Below, one piece after another: positions 55,409-64,000 of a stretch of 64,000 nt of DNA. The stretch comes from Phytopythium helicoides (taxonomy: Eukaryota; Oomycota; Peronosporomycetes; Pythiales; Pythiaceae). The translations under genes and the position numbers were made by a program. The stretch is from assembly GCA_024867545.1 (NCBI GenBank), contig JANFNE010000005.1, positions 1,178,001 through 1,242,000 on the forward strand, given 5' to 3'. Each line of letters starts with the position of its first letter. The first letter of the stretch is position 1. Under the pieces are notes generated by a model. It searched no databases and was not told the DNA's origin. It saw only the letters and a list, made by a program, of their open reading frames with translations.

Positions 55409-58400
55409 ATGTTCGCGTCGAGTCCTGCGGGCCGCCGCAGCAGCGGGAGCAGCAGCGGGGGCAGCGCGAATGCGAATGCGAGCGCGAGTGCGAACGCGAG
55501 CGCGGCGCCGACGGCCGAGCCGGCCATGACGCAGGCCGAGCTGCTCGCGCACCAGCTCGACCTGCACCAGAAGATCCAGCAGCAGATGCAGCTGCAGATG
55601 GAGATGAGTCTGCAGCTCGGCGCGCGCCAGAACATGGCGGCGTCCATGGCGTCGCGCCCCTCGCTCACGGCCTCGCTGTCGCGCGTCGAGCCGGACCTCG
55701 GCGACAACGTCTTCGACATGCTGGACGACCTCATCATGATACCAGGCGGCTCCGTCGCGTCAGACACGCGCGCCAGCCTCTCCAAGCACATGGAGGCAGA
55801 CGACGACGACGACGCGAACGGCGGCGGGGCCGCAGGAGCGGGGCCGCAGGGCGTCGGTAGCGGAAGCATCAGCGGCAGCCGCGACTCACTCGCAGACATC
55901 CTCGAGTCACTCGACATGGACCTCGAGGACTTTGGCGACGAAAACAAGCTCATTGACACGAGCCACCTCATGAACGCCAACTACAACGACGAGGAGCGCG
56001 ACTCGTTCGACGACGACCTCGACGATCTCGACCTTGACCTCGACCTCGACATTGACGACCACGGCATCGACGACGACGACGACGCCGGCAACAATCTCGA
56101 CGACAGTATCGATGCTGTCGATCCGAACGAGCACGCCGTCGAGGAGGACTTTGTGCACATGCGCCGCTCCTCGCTCGACATGCTGGCGTCGGTCTCAGGC
56201 AGCGTCAGCGTCTCGCAGAGCACCACAGGCAATATGTGTACGTTAATCTGGGAAGGAGGTCTGCTGGGCCTGCGTCTGCGGATGTCCCAGTCGCGCATGA
56301 TGCCTGCCGTGTCCAAGATCACCGGCAAGAGCTCGATTGTCGGCATCCACTTAGTGGAGGTCGGCGACCTGCTGCTGCAAATTGGCGACCGCATTACGCG
56401 CGACATGGAGTTCATTGATGCGATCAACTACCTCAAGGAGGCACCAAAGCCGTGCAAGCTCGTGTTCCGCCGCTTGACAAGCGACCCGATGATTGTCAAG
56501 CCGATCCAGCCGCAAGTGTCGAGCGCGATTGCGCTCAAGCTGGCAAGTAAGTTCGAAGAACTGACCCAGGCTGATAGCGAGAAGAATCCAGCGCCTCCAG
56601 CGGTCAAGCTCGATGAGAAGTACGAGATCAAGTGGCTGGACGGTCCGCTCGGCATCAGTCTCATTGCGAGTAAGGACGTGCCGTATCCTTTGGTCACTCG
56701 CATCACCGGCAAGAACCGGTCTCCTCAAGTGCAAGATGTGCAACCAGGCCACTACCTGGTGCAGATCGGCAACTACAATACTGCGGATGGAAACTTCAAT
56801 ACGGCCATCAAGTTCCTGCAAAAAGTGACGAAGCCCGTGTCACTATACTTCTGTCCTGGCAACAAGAAGGTGTCGGCACGTCCGGATGCTGCTGACGACG
56901 AGTACGATCACATTTGGGAGAAGAAGCAAGCGCTCTCATTCACAGTCAAGCCCGATGCCCATGGACGCATGGTTGTCGCCGACGTCGGCAGCGCAAAGTC
57001 CATCAAGGTTAAAGCAAAGGGAGTTCCGAATATTGCGGCATTCATCAGCTCTGGAGATCAGATACGGTGGATCAACGATGACCCGACGGAGGGTCTAACG
57101 TTCCATGAAGCTCTCCTCAAGCTTCGCACTGCGAAACGCCCGCTGGTGATTCGGTTCAAGAAGGGTCCTCTCGGCGCTCCAGTCGATGCACCGACTCCTG
57201 TGCCTGCACCTTCGCCCAAGTCGGTCCCGCTGACAGCGAGTGACATGTCGATGTCCCAAGCTTCTCCAGCGAAGAAGCCGTTGTCATCAACAAACGTGCC
57301 GCCGCCCCCTCCGCCGCCTCCTCAGACACAGCCGCCTCCGCAACAGCAGAAACCGGTGCCACCACCTGCACCTCGAAGTTTCAATCCGCTCAAAAAGATT
57401 GCTGCTCTCGGGGCGTATGCCAAGGAGAACTCGATGAACTCTGGAAATGGGAAGAACATTTCGAACGATGGCAAGAAACCTTCCCCAGACGGAGCGCAGA
57501 CGAAGAAGCACACCTTGTTTGGAAGCAATGGAGAATCAGATAACCACACCAGGAAGTATCACGAGGCAGCTGCAGCGGCGGCAGCAGCGGCGGCTGCTGC
57601 CGCCCAGGCCAATGCTAACAATGGCCGTGCACCAAAGTTGGCACCTCCCAGTGGAAACAACACCCGATCACCGACGGCATCCGGAAACGAATACCAGCAT
57701 CATCAAAAAGCCAGCTCTAACGACGGACGCCATAACAACAACGGTGAACCGCACTCTCGGATCATGAACCTGGACACTCTGTCTTCGCAGCAACACCGAA
57801 AGGCAGGGCTTCAGAAGTCGCCAAGTGACCCAGCTGTGCAATCCAGCAACAGCTCCGACCCTGCGGCGAACTTGCGTCCACTGTCGCGCGGCTCTGCGAA
57901 GAACATCCCCGCTGCTAGCCCACCCTCGGACGAAAACAGTCGGTACCCTTCGCCCTCGTCGTCGGCGTCAACGGCATCGTCTTCCCGATCCTATGACAAG
58001 GACAGCGACGTGTACGAAGTCGTCTGGCCAGAGGGAACTGCGCTGGGTCTGACACTCCGCGTGCACCCAACGACTCGGTTCCCCGTTGTCGCGCGCGTCA
58101 CGGGCACAAGCAACCTGAAGAACATCGAGCACGTGCAGCCGGGCGATATTTTATTTGCGGCAAACAATATGAACATCGTGCCGCAGCCCAAGTTCAAGCA
58201 AACGCTCGAGAACTTGTCTCGGCTTCCCAAACCCGCCGTGCTGCGGTTTCGTCGCGCTCAGTCGAGCGGTGCTGGCAATGGTACTAGCTCCAACACTCCC
58301 CGGGCTGAAGATACCGATCACGCGCTTCCTCGTGGTCCACCACTGAAGCCAAGCGAGTACGAGCTGATCTGGAGAGAAAACGCGAACCTCGGACTCGTGT

Positions 58401-58606
58401 TCAGCTCGGACAATGACGTGCCGAAGGTGACCAAGGTGGACTTAGAGTCGGGCGGTCCAATGCTGCAAAAGGTGGGCGTGGGTGACACGCTTTCGTGGAT
58501 TGGGCCGATGGATATCCATGGATCGTCATTCCATCAGTCAATGGCAACGCTGCGCGCGATCAAGCGGCCTGTGGTACTGCGATTTCACAAGCGGCAACAT
58601 CGGTAG
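55409..58606 (+). CDS. Protein with five PDZ-like modules
   Basis: This is a 1065-residue single exon. The N-terminus is Ser/Ala/Gln-rich (SANANASASANAS, QKIQQQMQLQMEM) and then very acidic (DDLDLDLDLDIDD, about 190-240). PDZ-like modules follow at about residues 276-355, 405-485, 497-590, 868-950 and 983-1062. Each starts with a Trp strand (LIWEGGLLGLRLRM, IKWLDGPLGISLI, HIWEKKQALSF, VVWPEGTALGLTLR, LIWRENANLGLVF), has a GD core (VGDLLLQIGD, PGHYLVQIGN, SGDQIRWIND, PGDILFAANN, VGDTLSWIG) and ends PxxLRF-like. A poly-Pro tract, a poly-Ala tract (about 725-735) and Asn/Ser-rich linkers separate modules 3 and 4. PDZ domains bind C-termini, so a scaffold role is inferred. No enzyme domain is present. 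Confidence 0.88.
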   Translation: MFASSPAGRRSSGSSSGGSANANASASANASAAPTAEPAMTQAELLAHQLDLHQKIQQQMQLQMEMSLQLGARQNMAASMASRPSLTASLSRVEPDLGDNVFDMLDDLIMIPGGSVASDTRASLSKHMEADDDDDANGGGAAGAGPQGVGSGSISGSRDSLADILESLDMDLEDFGDENKLIDTSHLMNANYNDEERDSFDDDLDDLDLDLDLDIDDHGIDDDDDAGNNLDDSIDAVDPNEHAVEEDFVHMRRSSLDMLASVSGSVSVSQSTTGNMCTLIWEGGLLGLRLRMSQSRMMPAVSKITGKSSIVGIHLVEVGDLLLQIGDRITRDMEFIDAINYLKEAPKPCKLVFRRLTSDPMIVKPIQPQVSSAIALKLASKFEELTQADSEKNPAPPAVKLDEKYEIKWLDGPLGISLIASKDVPYPLVTRITGKNRSPQVQDVQPGHYLVQIGNYNTADGNFNTAIKFLQKVTKPVSLYFCPGNKKVSARPDAADDEYDHIWEKKQALSFTVKPDAHGRMVVADVGSAKSIKVKAKGVPNIAAFISSGDQIRWINDDPTEGLTFHEALLKLRTAKRPLVIRFKKGPLGAPVDAPTPVPAPSPKSVPLTASDMSMSQASPAKKPLSSTNVPPPPPPPPQTQPPPQQQKPVPPPAPRSFNPLKKIAALGAYAKENSMNSGNGKNISNDGKKPSPDGAQTKKHTLFGSNGESDNHTRKYHEAAAAAAAAAAAAAQANANNGRAPKLAPPSGNNTRSPTASGNEYQHHQKASSNDGRHNNNGEPHSRIMNLDTLSSQQHRKAGLQKSPSDPAVQSSNSSDPAANLRPLSRGSAKNIPAASPPSDENSRYPSPSSSASTASSSRSYDKDSDVYEVVWPEGTALGLTLRVHPTTRFPVVARVTGTSNLKNIEHVQPGDILFAANNMNIVPQPKFKQTLENLSRLPKPAVLRFRRAQSSGAGNGTSSNTPRAEDTDHALPRGPPLKPSEYELIWRENANLGLVFSSDNDVPKVTKVDLESGGPMLQKVGVGDTLSWIGPMDIHGSSFHQSMATLRAIKRPVVLRFHKRQHR

Positions 58607-58877
58607 GAGAATTGTGCGTTGAGCCGGTGTCGGCAGTCAAGACGACGACAGCGGAGCGAGGTCAATGATAGAGTTGCGTGTTTGCTGTTTGGGTTTGAGG
58701 ACAGGCAAGGAGTCGTGCGCGTATCACCATGTAAAAGTGTAAACCGATCAAAGTGGGCAGGCAGATGAACGTGTCCTGCTTGCTGCTGCGTTTTCTGCAT
58801 CCGATGCCGATATATTATTGATCCTACCAGTGGTGATGTTGTCATGCAGGTTGCGAGCGAGCACTCGCTCCACTAAT
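58607..58877. other. Convergent 3' gap
   Basis: About 270 bases between the 3' ends of the PDZ and TMEM184-like genes. No gene recognised. Confidence 0.4.
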
Positions 58878-59927
58878 TCAAAACATCCCGCCAACGCCCA
58901 TGGGGGAGGACGAGTTCTGCCGATCGAACTTGGCGGCGAGCGCCTGCTTCTTGGTCAGGATTTCGTTGCGAGAGTTTCGGATGTCGGTCGACACGTCCGT
59001 AACGTTGATGGCGTCCATGAAGTTGGCGAGCAGCGGGGCCTTAACGTTCGAGGACGGCAGCGCGCCGCCCATAGAGGTCGTGGCGTTGAGGAAGTCCTCG
59101 ATGGCGAACGCATAGTGGTGCGCGACGGCGAAGCCGAGCATCTCGACGCAGATGACAAAGTCATTGAGCGCAGACGCGATCTTGTTGGCGTCCCAGCAGT
59201 TTGGGCAGCCAATATCCCACTTCTCCGAGATGACGCCGACGGTCTCGAGCAGGCTGATCATGAGCGACTGCCAGTAGGTAAAGAAGATGATGGCCTTGAT
59301 GGCGAGGAACTTGGGCAGCGGGCGTACGGGTGCGAGCTCCTCGTAAGCGCCGTGGAAGAAGAGCACGAGGCAGTAGAGCGCCCACGTCTGCGAGATAGTG
59401 AGGATGAAGCTGACGTAGCCGAACGAGACGCAGGGGTTGAGGAAGTCGCCCTCGCCGTAGACGCCCGCGAGGCTCGTGATGAGCATGATGAAAGACATGA
59501 GCAGCTTGGTGGGGATGTACTGCAGGATGCCGATGGTGGTGAGCCGCAGGAACTTGCCGCCCATGGCCCACGGCTGCAGGCAGCAGAAGGGCATGACGTG
59601 CGCGATCTGCGCCTTGGAGCGCAGCGTGGAGGCTAGCACCGACTGTCCGCCGAGGTACTCGACGAGGAAGCAGTGGAACGAGTAGAGCGCGAAGGCCTCG
59701 TAGCAGTCGCGCACGGTCTCGAACAGCAGCTTGCGGTCGTTGAACACGAGCGCCAGGTACGACGTGAGTCCGTAGATGGGGACCATCATGAGGATGCGGA
59801 TCACGTGCTTGCGGATGCCCGGCGACGGGTTGTACAGCAGGTGCGTCCAGATGATCCAGCCCGACAGGATGATGGACAGCAGCGTGAACGCGCCCGAGAT
59901 CGCGAACCCCAGCGTCTCGACCTGCAT
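58878..59927 (-). CDS. TMEM184/OSTalpha-family membrane protein
   Basis: This is a single exon; the ATG at 59927 gives 349 residues (the frame opens at 60002). Seven hydrophobic helices of the Solute_trans_a (DUF300) fold are seen. Hallmarks include IRKHVIRILMMVPIYGLTSYLAL, RDCYEAFALYSFHCFLVEYL (the YEAF...YSF motif), a Cys pair in MPFCCLQPW, PLPKFLAIKAIIFFTYWQS and ICVEMLGFAVAHHYAF. The family includes yeast/plant TMEM184 and the organic solute transporter alpha. A short cytosolic tail follows. The substrate cannot be predicted. Confidence 0.93.
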   Translation of the reverse strand: MQVETLGFAISGAFTLLSIILSGWIIWTHLLYNPSPGIRKHVIRILMMVPIYGLTSYLALVFNDRKLLFETVRDCYEAFALYSFHCFLVEYLGGQSVLASTLRSKAQIAHVMPFCCLQPWAMGGKFLRLTTIGILQYIPTKLLMSFIMLITSLAGVYGEGDFLNPCVSFGYVSFILTISQTWALYCLVLFFHGAYEELAPVRPLPKFLAIKAIIFFTYWQSLMISLLETVGVISEKWDIGCPNCWDANKIASALNDFVICVEMLGFAVAHHYAFAIEDFLNATTSMGGALPSSNVKAPLLANFMDAINVTDVSTDIRNSRNEILTKKQALAAKFDRQNSSSPMGVGGMF

Positions 59928-60225
59928 GGCGCCGCCTCGCCTCGATCGACCGATCTGCCCTTCTCGTTCTCCCGTGTCAGAGCCTGCGACTTTCAATAGC
60001 ACCGTACGTTGCCATGGGGTATAAGCGAGGATGCAAACACTGGTCGCGCGACGCCGTCCACACTACCTTTGGAACATAATAATACACCACACGCCTCTCT
60101 TCCGCAGCACTTCTGCCGCGCAAGAAGTATACGGACACGGTATGATCATGTAATCAATTACTGGTTATCGCATGGGGCGAGTCCACTTCAACTTGCCACC
60201 TCTCGATGCTCTTCGTCGCGGTCGC

Positions 60226-63200
60226 CTAGCGCCGCTTCTTGGAGCCGCCGCCGCCGCCGCCGCCGCCACTACCGCCCGACGTCTTCTTCTTCTTCTTGCG
60301 CCGGTAGTCGTCATCGTCCTCATCGTCCGACCCGCGGTTGCGCTTCTCGCTCGCGTGCAGCCGGTCTGCAGCTTGAGCCTCCTTCTCAAGCTCCTCCCAC
60401 GACGGCGCGTCGTCGTCGTCCTCCGACGGCGCACTTGACGACTCCTCGTCCACCAGCGACTCAAAGTCCGACTCGTCCGATCCGCTCGACTCACTGCCCG
60501 ACTCTTCGTCATCCTCGCCGCTCTCCTCTGAGTAGTTGCTGTCCTCGGCCTCCTCCTCGTCCTCATCCTCATCGTCCGAGCCCTCCATCTTGAGGAACTC
60601 CCAGCCCGCTGGCTTGGGCACACCGTCTTCATCCGTCTCGAGGTAGAATCGGTTGTCGGCGCGGATCGTCGCCATGATACTCTTCCAGTTCAAGTTGGCC
60701 GTACCCGACGTGAAGCAAATATCAATGTCGTCCAGCCACTCCTTAATGCGCTCGAGCTCGGCGGTAGACACAGCGCTGATGCGCATCGGCGGCACCTCAA
60801 AATTCTTGAAAATGAACACCACATCAAAGTTCTTGGACGAGAACATGACGCGCTCAAAGTGTACGTGCTCCACCTCGTCCAGCGAGATGATAAAGAACGG
60901 CATGTCTGTCAAGCTCACGAGGCAGTGCACGGACGGCTGCAGCAGCACCATCTCCTTAAACGGAGTGCCCATGAAGCCGAGCTCACGATAAGGGATGTCA
61001 AATACCACGGGCTTGCCATAGCGCTCCGACACGCCTTCCATCTTGTGACAGAACTCCTTGAACGTCGTGTTAAGCTTCTCACGCAACGCACGCTCACGGT
61101 TCTCCTCGTCCAGCTCGTCCGGATCGTACATAGACCGCCTCCGGTTGTCCAGCGCCTGCGATCCCTCAATCACCTCGGTGTAAAACTGCACGTCATTCTG
61201 CTTCTTCTTGCCAATCATGATGTGGTTCTTTAAGTGGAAGTGGATCAGCACCACCAACTCCTTGTCGCACGGCTGGAAAATCGCGTGCTTGATGTTCGAG
61301 TACAAAATGTCGACCTTCTGGTTCTTGTTCGTCATAAAGCGCACACCATTCGTGTGCGCCTCAAGAGTACCGTGGGTCTTGCGGCCCGTGAGGTGCGGTC
61401 GCGCCGACAGGTCAATCAGGCGCGGAACACGACGGTCACGCGTGAGGATCAAGTCCTCCTGCACCACAAGGTCCGACTCCTCCTGCTCGCGCTGCTCGCG
61501 CTGCTTGACGCGCTTCTGCAACTCCTTGATCAAGCGGTACTGGTTGTTCAGGTTGTGGGCATCGGACGAGCGGAACCCAAGCTCCTTAATAAACATCTTG
61601 TTCGGGAACTTGGCAATCATGTTCTGCATAGCCGGTAGTACATCGCGACCGAGCGACGTGCCAGGAACGTAAAAGTTGATACGCAGATAGGTCGCCTTGT
61701 CCTCTTCCGACTTGCTCACGTTCTTGATGGTGGAGATGTGGAACGGCACGGGAACACCGTTGATCGGGAGGATTACGGCTTCTGCTCGCATGTCGACCAT
61801 CACCTGGCGTTCGCGCAGCTCTGACGGATAGTGCTGGGGGCCAGCGTAGGCAAGGATGTTCTTCTCCTTCTTGCGGTCCTCCGACTTGTCGTTGCTTTGC
61901 TCCTCAAGGCGTCGCATCGCCTCCTCGCGCTTGCGACGCATCAGCTCAGCCTGATGGCGATCGCGGCGCTCTTGATCGGTCTCAATTCCCTGAAGCTGGC
62001 GCTGCTGGTCGCGCAATCGTGACTGAAGCACCTGGTTGCGAGTGCCCGACAGAGTGGTGTCCACGGGCGCATGAATCGACTTCTCCTTCTTCTTTTTGCC
62101 GTCAGAGGACGACTTCTTTTTCGCAGGCTCATCATCGTCATCGTCACCGTCATCCCCGCCGTTGTCGTCGATGTCGTACCGCACCTTGCTCCACGCCTTG
62201 GAGACCTTTGTATAGTACTTAGTCTCGTCCTTCAGCACGACGACTGTGTCAGCAAGGAAAACGGCATAGCTGTCCAGCTTCTTCTTCTTGCGCTGCGACT
62301 CTGGGATCGGAATTCCCTGGAACCCAAACGCCACATTAAATGCCATACCCTCTTCAATCACCGTCGTGTTCTTGACAGTGAGAAGGTTGCATGACTCGCG
62401 GAACTCGAGACCAATGCCGAAGCCAAGGTTCTTGGTCAGTTTCTCGTAGAGACTCGCGTTGCGGGACTGGATAAACTTGCGGACCTTCTCCACCACCTTA
62501 GCGATAGTCTTTCCTGGCTGGAGCTCCTTGACACACAGTTCGTGGGCCTCGCGCAGCAGCTCATACGCCTTCTCCATTGAGCTCGTCGGGTCGATAAAGA
62601 ACGTACGACCAATATTGGAACAGTACCCCTTGTAGCGCGCGCCAAGTGAGCAGATAATGACATCGTACTTCATCGCGTTCTTGTCGCTCTGTGCACTGGG
62701 CTTGAGGTCGTACTTGCCACCAGACTGCACAATCGGCGGGTAGCACGGCTCAATGTCGACGGGGTCAATCGACACCTTGATGCGGCTCGGGTCCTCGAAG
62801 ATCTCCTCGATGTTCATCGAGATCTTTTCGTGACTCACCGACTTTTCGTCATCGATGATCTGCTCCATGTCCTCCATGAACTTCTGCTTGAAGATCTTGC
62901 TTGTGAGCGCACCAGCCCAGCGGATGTTCTCGATCTCCTCGCTTGCCTTGACGGACAGCGCCATCTCGATGCCCTTGGTGACGTCTACTTGCTCGACGCC
63001 CGAGGCCTCGAGCTCTTTCTTGAAGGCCGACACTAGCTCACCCTGAGGGTCCTCCTTGGTCAGCACACCGACCTTGGGGCCGCTCGCCTTGATGGCGTCC
63101 ACGAGCGCCGCGTAGTTGGCGGCATTGTTGTCGGCCTTGTTGCGCTTGAGCAGTTCCAGCTTGACCTCCGAGGTGTCGTTGCCGCCCATGATGGCCTCAA

Positions 63201-63706
63201 GCATCGTGTCTGTTGAGGGTAGCAAGGGGGCAAGCGTTTGTCAGCATGAGGCCACGTCGAGCAAACACCACTCGCTTCAGCACAGTCGCACGCACACTTC
63301 TTGCCGCTCGTAAGCACGAGGAGCTTCTGCGGCGTGAACACCATGAGCGTCTCTGGGAACTCGAGGAAGCCCAGGAGGTAGATCTGCAGCACGGCCGACT
63401 TGCGGTAGGCCGACTCGTCCTGCTGCGCGCGGCCCGCCAGCACGCAGAAGGCATCTGCGCCGCCCCACGCGGGCTCCTGCTTGCGCTCCTGCGCACCAAG
63501 AAGAGAGAGCGTCAGTCGCCGCCGCCCGCCGTCGCAGCTCGCTGTCCACCGCGACGCACCTTCCACAGACGGTAGAGGTTCTGCAGGCGCCGGAAGAACA
63601 TGGTGCCGTCCAGCTGCGGGCCCGCCGACCGCGCGCCGCCCTCGGCCTTGACCTCCGCCTTGACCTCGGCCTTGACCGCCACGGGCTCCGCCTTGACCTC
63701 CGCCAT
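60226..63706 (-). CDS. SPT16: FACT complex subunit SPT16
   Basis: Exons 63560-63706, 63296-63488 and 60226-63209 encode about 1107 residues. The N-terminal peptidase-like domain holds SMNIEEIFEDPSRIKVSIDP-like and YDVIICSLGARYKGYCSNIGRT segments (inactive aminopeptidase fold). The middle domain shows KKSVEPILPINGVPVPFHIST-like text, FRSSDAHNLNNQYRLIKELQ, RVPRLIDLSARPHL and NIKHAIFQPCDKELVVLIHFH. DMPFFIISLDEVEHVHFERV follows. The C-terminal tail is acidic (DEDEDEEEAEDSNYSEESGEDD) and then Lys-rich, as in all SPT16 proteins. FACT chaperones H2A-H2B and H3-H4 during transcription and replication. Confidence 0.97.
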
Positions 63707-64000
63707 GTCGGCCGCTCCTTCCGCTGCGCGCTTTCTGCTGTGCTTGGTGGCCCGTCGGGGGCCACCAGCGGACCTGCGAAAACGAGGGCGCCCTTTGGAA
63801 CTGGAATAAGTGCATGCTCTTTCGCAGTTACTCATGCTTGTACTTGATATTTATAAGAAGTGAACCTGTTACTATACATACCCTCGTATCTATGTTTCCA
63901 TGCATCAACATTGATTTCCGCAGGGAGTCGGTTTTGGCGCCAATTGCCACCCTGGCGTGGACCACCCCACGCCGAACGAGTCGCCATTCCGCCGCAGCAG
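63707..64000. promoter_or_regulatory. SPT16 upstream region
   Basis: The window ends in the SPT16 promoter side. AT-rich sequence, a TATA-like TATTTATAAG (63849-63858) and a CCAAT (CGCCAATTGCC near 63940) are visible. No further gene could be seen. Confidence 0.4.

Noticed and set aside
63836..64000. Possible start of another gene at the window end
   Set aside because: Only promoter-like AT-rich sequence is visible; no coding segment reaches recognisable length.

Overview
The window looks like nuclear DNA of an oomycete (Peronosporomycetes, Phytophthora/Pythium-like). Genes are densely packed on both strands. Introns are short (about 40-90 nt) and almost all GT-AG. Codon usage is GC-rich, which produces long antisense shadow ORFs. 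The histone promoters carry an oomycete-type initiator, and the gene set is typical of a flagellated (zoosporic) eukaryote. I recognised no tRNA, rRNA, transposon, CRISPR array or prokaryotic operon.

Layout: (1) 0-15 kb: a small ion-channel-like membrane protein, a YIPF Golgi membrane protein, a divergent Hsp70, a large SNF2-like/CXXC/C2H2/FHA protein, a JmjC ribosomal oxygenase and gamma-COP. (2) 14.7-17.5 kb: histone cluster H2B, H4, H3, with shared CCAAT elements, initiators and 3' stem-loops. (3) 18.6-33 kb: PPIP5K/Vip1, TRAPPC1, a rhodanese plus TOM70-like TPR protein with a broken frame, two TMEM14 paralogues, an IQ/WW-like/ankyrin/C2 protein, an RNA-triphosphatase-type phosphatase and an FSH1 hydrolase. 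(4) 33-46.6 kb: valyl-tRNA synthetase (16 exons), a small LRR protein, a 1640-residue armadillo protein, a small unknown protein and TFIIE-alpha. (5) 47-55 kb: divergent amino-sugar genes NagB/NagA, the ciliary protein CFAP100, a doubtful membrane protein and PFKFB with altered phosphatase residues. (6) 55-64 kb: a five-module PDZ-like protein, a TMEM184/OSTalpha-like membrane protein and FACT subunit SPT16.

Most genes are unrelated housekeeping functions. Functional groupings are the histone cluster and the NagB/NagA pair, which share a 189 bp divergent promoter and together convert GlcNAc-6-phosphate to fructose-6-phosphate. Several gene pairs are divergent with very short gaps (ValRS/LRR, TRAPPC1/TOM70-like).

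The strongest points for follow-up are: a PFKFB whose bisphosphatase histidine is replaced by proline; a degenerate SNF2 module joined to two CXXC fingers, a C2H2 finger and an FHA domain; a uniform regulatory code on three histone genes (TTCCGCCAATYA, initiator 45-60 nt before the ATG, 16-nt 3' stem-loop); and a rhodanese-TOM70 arrangement. Single-base frameshifts in the ribosomal oxygenase, TOM70-like and ValRS genes may be base-calling errors rather than true pseudogenisation.
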